From NCBI RefSeq assembly GCF_001894745.1, contig NZ_BBYF01000013.1, forward strand, positions 62,001-126,000: DNA of 64,000 bases, given 5' to 3'. This document shows positions 49,201 through 58,200 of this stretch, piece by piece. The stretch comes from Paenibacillus sp. NAIST15-1. Lineage in GTDB: Bacteria; Bacillota; Bacilli; Paenibacillales; Paenibacillaceae. The first letter of the stretch is position 1. The number at the start of each line of letters is the position of its first letter. A program made the translations under genes and the position numbers. Under the pieces are notes generated by a model. It did no database searches, was not told the origin of the DNA, and was given only the letters and a program-made list of their open reading frames with translations.

Positions 49201-52200
49201 TCGAGGAGCAGGTTCAGCGGACGCCGGATGCGGCGGCGGTGTTGTACGGAGCAGATACGATGACCTACCAGGAGATGAATGATCGTGCCAATCAGTTGGC
49301 GCGGACACTGCGAGCAGCAGGCGTTGTTCCGGATCAGATCGTCGGCATTATGGCGGAACGATCGTTAGAGCTAATGGTTGGCATCATGGGGATATTGAAA
49401 GCTGGCGGCGCTTATGTGCCGATCGCGCCGGATTATCCAGAAGAACGCATCCGATATATGCTGGACGATTCCGAGGCTCAAGTACTGATTGTTCAAGGCA
49501 GCGTGGGTGAAGCAATTGATTTTGCTGGCCGCGTTATTAATCTGGATGATGCTGACTCGTACGATCAGGATAACTCAAACCTTGAGGTGGTCAACAAGCC
49601 AACCGATATCGCCTACATCATCTATACATCTGGTACGACCGGACGTCCGAAAGGGGTTATGGTCGAGCATACGTCAGTCATCAACCGCTTGTTGTGGATG
49701 CAGAAGCGGTACCCGATTGATGCGAATGACACCATTATGCAGAAGACGGCGATCACGTTCGACGTATCTGTTTGGGAGCTGTTCTGGTGGGCATTTGTCG
49801 GATCGAAGGTGCTTATGCTTCCAGTTGGCGGAGAGAAGAATCCGGCAGCAATCGTTGAGGCGATTGAACAGTACGATATTACGACCATGCACTTCGTGCC
49901 ATCAATGCTGCACGCCTTCCTCGAGCATATCGAGCAGCTGCCTGAGGCAGAGCGTGATCGTCTGTCTCCACTCCAGCAGGTGTTCACGAGCGGTGAGGCG
50001 CTGTTGGCATCGCAGGTCGAGCGATTCCATCAGTATGTTGTACCTGCCAGCGGAGCACGACTCATCAATCTGTACGGTCCGACAGAGGCAACGGTTGATG
50101 TCACGTACTTCGACTGCGAACTAGGCCAAACGTATGTGAGTGTGCCGATTGGCAAGCCGATTGACAATACACGCATCTATATCGTGAACGAGCACAATCA
50201 AGTACAGCCGATCGGCATCGCGGGCGAACTGTGCATCGCGGGCGTCGGATTGGCGCGCGGATACTGGAACCGTCCAGAACTGACAGAAGAGAAATTCGTA
50301 TTGGTGCCTTCCGTGGGTGAACGGATGTACCGAACAGGTGATCTCGCGCGGTGGCTGCCAGACGGCAACATCGAATATTTAGGACGGATTGATCATCAGG
50401 TGAAAATCCGCGGCTATCGAATCGAGCTTGGCGAGCTGGAGACTGCGCTGCTGAATATTGACGCGGTTCGGGAGACAGTCGTCGTTGCGAGGGAAGACGA
50501 GAGCGGACAGAAGTCACTTTGCGCCTACTATGTAGCAGACGGAGAAGCAACAGTAAGTGACCTGCGAGCCGCACTTGCCGCCGAACTGCCAAGCTACATG
50601 ATTCCATCATACTTCGTAAGGCTGGAGCAGATGCCGCTGGCGCCGAACGGCAAGCTGGATCGCAAAGCTTTACCGGCTCCAGAGAGAAGCCTTCAAGTTG
50701 AATCGGAATATGTTGCTCCGCGCACGGAAGCGGAACAGATGCTGGCAACCGTATGGCAAGCCGTACTTGGCATCGAACGTGTCGGGATAACCGATCACTT
50801 CTTCGAGCTTGGCGGAGATTCCATCAAGTCCATTCAAGTGGCAGCAAGAATGCAGCAGGCGGGCTTCAAGCTTGAAATTCGCGACTTGTTCAAATACCCA
50901 ACGGTTACACAGTTGGTTCCATACATGCAGCCGATTAATCGAACGGCTGATCAGGGAGAAGTCGTCGGTGAGGTGCCGATGACACCGATTCTTCATTGGT
51001 TCGAGCATCAGCAGTTTGCGAATCCGCATCATTTCAATCAGTCGGTAATGCTGTATCGCAAGGATGGCTTTGTCGCAGATGCAGTGCGCAAGGCGCTTCA
51101 TAAGTTGGTTGAACACCACGATGCGCTTCGTATTGTAATTCAGAGAACGGAACAAGGAGAATTTTCGCTCTGGAATCGATCCCTAGTAGAGGGCGAACTC
51201 TTCAGTATGGAAGAGATCGATTTAACGGATCAGTCGGATTTTGCCGCAGCGATTGAAGCGGAAGCAAACCACATTCAAGGCAGTATTGATCTACAGGCAG
51301 GGCCTTTGGTCAAGGCAGGCTTATTCCACGGCAGTGATGGTGATCACTTGCTGCTCGTTATCCACCACGCAGTCATCGATGGCGTGTCTTGGAGAATATT
51401 GCTTGAGGATCTCGCATTAGGCTACGAACAGGCGCTGAATCAACGCCAAGTACGTCTGCCGATGAAGACGGACAGCTTCCGTACATGGGCGGAACAGCTA
51501 GTAGAGTATGCGAATAGTTCAGCGATGGATAAGGAATCTGCTTATTGGCTCGGCGTCGCGCAGACGAAAGTGGCCGCCCTGCCTAAAGACAGCGAGTGCA
51601 CGGTTTCCTTGCAGCGCGATAGTGAATCCGTCGTGCTCGAGTGGAATCGGGAAGATACAGAACGGCTTCTGAAGCATGTTCACCGTGCTTACAACACCGA
51701 AATGGATGATATTCTGCTCACAGCGCTTGGCAGGGCACTCATGAAGTGGCGCGGCATCGAGCGCATACTGGTTACGCTGGAAGGTCATGGTCGCGAGTCC
51801 ATTATACAAGGCATGGATATTACGCGGACGGTTGGCTGGTTTACGACCGAATATCCGTTTGAGCTCGTGACGGAAGCGAACGACAGTCTTGGATCTCAGA
51901 TCAAGAAGGTAAAAGAGGATTTGCGCCGCATTCCGAACAAAGGAATCGGGTACGGTCTGTTCCGGTATTTATCCAATTCGGGCAAACAGGCTTGGAATGA
52001 TGCGCCAACTACACAAATTCGTTACAACTACCTGGGACAGTTCGATGCGGACTTGAGCAATAACGAACTGAGTGTATCTCCATATGCAAGCGGTTCGGAG
52101 ATTAGCGATGAGCAGGAGCGCAAGTATCCGCTCGATATTAACGGCGTGATCGCAGAAGGCCAATTGACACTGGGATTAAGCTACAGCGTCAAGGAGTATC

Positions 52201-55200
52201 GCAAAGAGACTATGGAGAAATTGGGCGATTTCCTTACAGAATCACTGAAGGAAATTATCGCACACTGCGAATCACAGGAACGGACGCAATTGACGCCAAG
52301 TGATGTCTTGTTTAAGGGACTTAGCTTGGAGTGGCTGGATCGGATATCTTCGCAAATGCAGCATATCGGCGAGATCGAGAATGTATATGCATTGACGCCG
52401 ATGCAGAAGGGAATGTGGTTCCACAGCGCGATGGACAGTCTGACGGGGGCGTACCATGAGCAGACGATGTTCACATTGGAAGGTACGCTTGATGTGGAAC
52501 TGTTCTCCAGCAGTCTGAACGAATTGGCGAAGCGGCACGCTGTGTTGCGAACGAACTTCATTAGCGGCCCTCAAGGCGAACCGGTACAAGTCGTATTCCG
52601 GAACAAACCAATCGGATTCTCGTTCCAGGATGTGCGCGCTTTGAATGAAGAGGAACAGCAATCCTTCATTAAGGAAGCGGTCAGCAGTGACCAACTGCTT
52701 GGCTTCGATCTCGCACAAGGTGCCCTGATACGCGTATCGGCTATCCGTACAGGGGAATTGAGCTGCCGTGTACTGTGGAGCTCTCACCATATCCTGATGG
52801 ACGGCTGGTGCCTGCCACAGCTGATGCAAGAGCTGTTCGATACGTATGCCGCCTTGCTGCAGAAGAAGTCGCCGGATAGAACAGCGGTTCCAGCTTACAG
52901 CCAATACATTGAATGGCTAGGGCAGCAGGACGAGGAGGCGGCCGGGACTTATTGGTCTGCATACTTGGCTGATTACGATCAGGTAACAGAGATCCCGCAA
53001 GAATCATCGGCGGGAATCGATAGTGAACCATATAAGGCTGAAAAATGGAGTCGTGAATTGGATGCTGGCTTGAGCGCATCCATTAGCCGGACGGCGAGAC
53101 AGCATCAGGTTACGCTTAATACTTTACTGCAAGCGGCATGGGGCGTTATTTTGCAAAAATACAATGGCACAAATGATGTTGTGTTCGGCAGCGTCGTATC
53201 AGGCAGACCAGCAGAGGTGCCAGGCATTGAGACGATGATCGGCTTATTCATTAATACGATTCCGATCCGCGTCAAGTGCGAGGGAAGCACCAGCTTTGCG
53301 GAACTGATGGGGCTGCTTCAAGAACAAGCGCTGGAGTCCGGCAAGTACGATTATTATCCGCTGTATGAGATACAATCTCGAAGTGCGCTGAAGCAGAATG
53401 CGATCAGACAAATTATGGTGTTCGAGAACTACCCGATGGACGAACAGCTAGAGCAGGCGGGCGGCGACGAGCACGGTATGCCATCCTTAACTGATGTAGC
53501 GGTGGAGGAACAGACCAATTACGATTTCAACTTGATCGTTGTACCGGGAGAACAAATCTCTATTCGGTTTGATTACAATGCTAACCGCTTCGTACAAGCA
53601 GACATGGAACGGTTGATGGGGCATTTGAACAATATTTTGGAGCAGATCGTAGACAATCCACGGATTGCTGTAGAAGATCTGGAGCTCGCGACGGAAGCCG
53701 AGAAGTCGGAAGTGGTCCAATCATTCAACGATACATTTACGAATTACCCTCGAGACATGATGCTGCATCGCTTATTTGAGGAACAAGCCGAACGACATAC
53801 TGATGCAGTAGCCATCTCCTTCCGAGATGTCCAGATGACGTATCGTGATTTGAACGATCGGGCGAACCGATTGGCACGTACACTGCGGGCAGTCGGAGTT
53901 GGAACGGATAAGCTGGTAGGCCTCATGTCTGAACGTTCGCCGGATATGATTATTGGTATTCTGGCAATCTTGAAGGCAGGAGGCGGGTATGTGCCAATCG
54001 ATCCGGAATATCCGGAAGAACGGATTCGGTACATGCTTGAAGATTCCGGTGCGCGAATCATGCTGGCACAGCAGCACTTAACGGGGAAAATTCCAGTCAT
54101 GGACGCATCACCACTTGATGCAATTATCAATCTTGACACCGAAACATCCTATGACAGCAACGGTTCGAATCTTGAGGCGAACACAGACGCAAGCAGCGAG
54201 AACTTAGCCTGTGTCATCTACACATCCGGCACGACGGGTAAGCCGAAGGGGAACTTGACGACGCACCGCAATATTGTACGTGTGGTGAGAGAAACCGAGT
54301 ATATCGACATCACAAATCATGACAACGTGCTGCAAATGTCCAGCTATGCATTTGACGGGTCGACCTTCGACATCTATGGTGCACTGCTGAACGGGGCCAA
54401 GCTTGTTCTTGTACCACACGAGACGCTTCTGGAAGTACGGCAATTGGCTGAGTTGATCGTACAAGAGAAGATTTCGGTTATGTTCATCACGACGGCGTAC
54501 TTCAACGTACTGGTTGATGTCCAGGCTTCCTGCTTGAGCAATATTCGGGCTATCTTATTCGGTGGCGAACGGGTATCTGTCAGCCACGTCCGCAAGGCGC
54601 TCAATCATGTCGCGCCAGGTACACTCAAGCATGTATACGGCCCGACGGAGAGCACCGTATTTGCGACTTGCCACGATGTGTACGAAGTTCCGGAGAATGC
54701 GGTGACGGTACCGATTGGACGTCCGATCAGCAATACGTCAATCTATATCGTTGATGCGAACAATAAGCTGCAGCCAGTAGGCGTTGCCGGCGAGTTGTGC
54801 GTGGCAGGTGATGGATTGGCACGAGGATATTTGAATCGTCCAGACTTGACGGCAGAGAAGTTCGTCGATTCCCCGTACGTCCAGGGAGAGCGGATGTACC
54901 GCACGGGAGACTTGGCGAAATGGCTTCCTGACGGTTCCATTGAATATGTTGGCCGAATCGACCAACAGGTGAAAATTCGCGGATATCGGATTGAGCTAGG
55001 AGAAATCGAGGCGCAGCTGCTGAATGTAGAGGATGTGCAGGAAGCGGTCGTCGTCGCACGAGACACTGACACAAGCGAGAAGCAGCTATGCGCCTACTAT
55101 GTAGCGATGCGTCCGCTTGAGGCGAATCATTTGCGCGAAGTGCTGGGTCAAGCTATGCCAAGTTATATGCTTCCAGCGCACTTTATTCAGCTGGAACAGC

Positions 55201-58200
55201 TTCCACTCACACCGAACGGCAAGGTAGACCGCAAGGCGCTGCCGGCTCCGGAAGAAGGACGGAGCGGAGAGACTTTCGTTGCGCCGCGGACGCCGCTTGA
55301 AGCACAGCTTGTTCAAATTTGGCAGGATGTGCTCGGTATTAGCAGTGTAAGCGTGACGGATCATTTCTTCGAGTTGGGTGGTCATTCCCTGAAGGCGACG
55401 CTGCTCGTAAACAGACTGCATCAGGAGCTTAATATCGAGTTGCCGTTGAAAGACGTATTTCAATATCCGACGCTTGAAGTGATGGCGAAGCGACTCAGCA
55501 ATGCGGAGGGAAGCAGGCATGTGAGTATCCCGGTGGCGGCTCCAAGCCAGCATTATCCGGTGTCTTCGGCTCAAAAACGCTTGTATATTCTTCATCAGCT
55601 TGAAGGGGCGGAACTGAGTTACAACATGCCGAACATGATGCTGCTTGAGGGAGCTGTGGATCTTGGGCGATTGGAAGAAGCCTTCAAGAGACTGATTGAG
55701 CGCCATGATACGCTGCGCACTGGATTTGAGATTGTGAACGGCGAGCCTGTTCAACGGATTTACCCGGAAGTAGACTTCGCAATCGAGCATGTGCTCGCAA
55801 ACGAGGAAGGTGCTTCGAAGCTTATGCAGCAGTTTGTCCGTTCCTTCCAATTGGAGAAGCCGCCTCTGCTGCGAATCGGAGTTATCGAATTGGCGGAAGA
55901 ACGTTCCATTCTCATGTTCGATATGCATCATATCATCTCAGACGGTACGTCGATGGGCATTCTCATCAATGAGTTTGTCCGCTTGTACAGTGGAGAAGAG
56001 CTTACGCCGCTGCGGATTCAATATAAGGATTACGCCGTATGGCAGCAATCGGATACTCAGCAGGAGGCAATGAAGCTGCAAGAAGGATATTGGCTAAAGG
56101 TACTGGGTGGAGAGCTTCCGGTGCTGGAAATGCCGACGGACTCCATTCGTCCGACAACGCAAAGCTTCCGCGGAGATTTGCTGCAGTTCGATCTAGATCC
56201 ATTGAGAAGTGCGGGGCTGCGGAGAATTGCAGCGGAGAACGGAGCCACAATGTACATGGTGCTGCTCGCGCTGTACAAGACGATGCTTCACAAGTATTCC
56301 GCTCAAGAGGACATTATCGTAGGTACGCCGATCGCAGGCCGAAACCATGGAGACTTACAGCCGCTTCTCGGCATGTTCGTCAATACGCTGGCCATTCGAA
56401 GCTATCCGGCTGCCAGCAAGACTTTCTTATCCTATTTGGATGAAATAAAAGAAACAACACTTGCCGCCTTCGAGAATCAGAATTATCCATTCGAAGCATT
56501 GGTCGAACAGGTGCAAGTGATGCGCGATATGAGCCGCAATCCGGTATTTGATACGATGTTTATTTTGCAAAATGCGGATCAAGGTGAAATGAAGATTGAT
56601 GGGGTACGACTCCAGTCGGTGCCGAATGAACACACCGTATCCAAGTTCGATTTGACCTTCCAAGCGGAAGAGGATGAAGCGGAAATCGTGTGCAGCATTG
56701 AATACGCAACAGATTTATTCAAGCGAGGCACGATTGAGCGAATGGCAAGACATTTCGAACAATTAGTCGATTCGGTGCTGGATAACCCGCAAGCAAGTCT
56801 ATCTAACTTGAGCATGGTAACAAATGAGGAAAAGGCGCTGCTTCAGGATAAGTTCAATGATACGGATATGGCGCATCCAAGCGACAAGACGGTTCATGAA
56901 CTGTTCGCGGAACAGGTGGAGCGGACACCAGATGCTGTTGCTGTCGTCTCTGGCTGCGAGCAATTAAGCTACGGAGAGCTCAATCGGAAGGCGAATCAGC
57001 TAGCGTGGAAGCTGCGTGAGTATGGGGTGACCGCAGAGCAGCCTGTCGGCATTATTGTCGAGCGAACGCTGAATACAGTCGTCGCAGTGATGGCCGTACT
57101 CAAAGCATCGGGCACATTCGTACCGATCGATCCCGAATATCCAGAGACGCGTATTCGCTATATGCTGGCAGACAGCGGGGCTAAGCTGGTGTTGGCGCAA
57201 TCGGAGCTGCCGGGGATCATTCCTGATGACGTCCGCCTAATTGATGTACGCGATAAGTCCCTGTACCAAGGCGACGGAGCTGACGTACCGAATGGCAGCA
57301 AACCGTCCAACCTGCTCTATATCATCTACACATCCGGAACGACGGGCAATCCGAAAGGGGTCATGCTGGAGCACGGCAACATGGTCAACCTGCTGCATTA
57401 TCAGCAGAAAGGCACGAACATTCCGATGCCTTCGCGGATCTTGCAATATGCGTCCGGCAGCTTCGATGTATGCTATCAGGAAATGTTCTCTGCGCTCCTG
57501 TTCGGCGGAAGCCTGTATATGGTCGACAATGAGATGCGCAAGGATCCGGTACGCTTGTTCCAGGAAATCGAAAAGCATGAAATCGATGTGATGTTCATTC
57601 CAGTGGCGTTCCTGAAATTCATCTTCGCCGAGCCGGAGTGGGCCGAAGCATTCCCGCGCTGCGTTCGCCATATCATTACGGCGGGCGAGCAGTTGGTCGT
57701 GACACCGCAAGTGCAGGCGTGCTTGAAGCGACTCGATATCTGCCTGCACAACCATTACGGGCCATCGGAGACTCATGTCGTGACGACCTACACGATGACG
57801 CCGGAAGTTATCGAGGTTGGTCTGCCGCCAATCGGCAAGCCGATCGCGAACACGAGCATTTACATCGTGAACGACAGCTTCGACCTGCAGCCGATCGGCG
57901 TGAAGGGCGAGCTCTACGTATCCGGGGCAGGTGTCGGACGCGGGTACTGGGGGAGAACGGACTTGACGGAGGAGAAGTTCCTAGATAACCCGTTCGCACC
58001 TGGTGAGCGGCTGTACAAGACAGGTGACGTAGCGCGCTGGCTTCCAGACGGCAGCATCGAGTATGTGGGACGCAGCGACCATCAGGTGAAAATCCGGGGC
58101 TTCCGCATTGAGCTGGGCGAGGTGGAATCGCAGTTGCTTCATGTACCGGCGGTACAGGAGGCGACCGTGGTGGCGCTGGAAGATCATGCGGGACAGAAGC

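Noticed and set aside
50101-50748. Long minus-strand frame inside pbtB (215 codons) and many similar ones in pbtA and pbtC
   Set aside because: Antisense frames recur at equivalent positions of homologous modules, which is what codon bias in repeated A and C domains produces. None has a ribosome site or recognisable domain.
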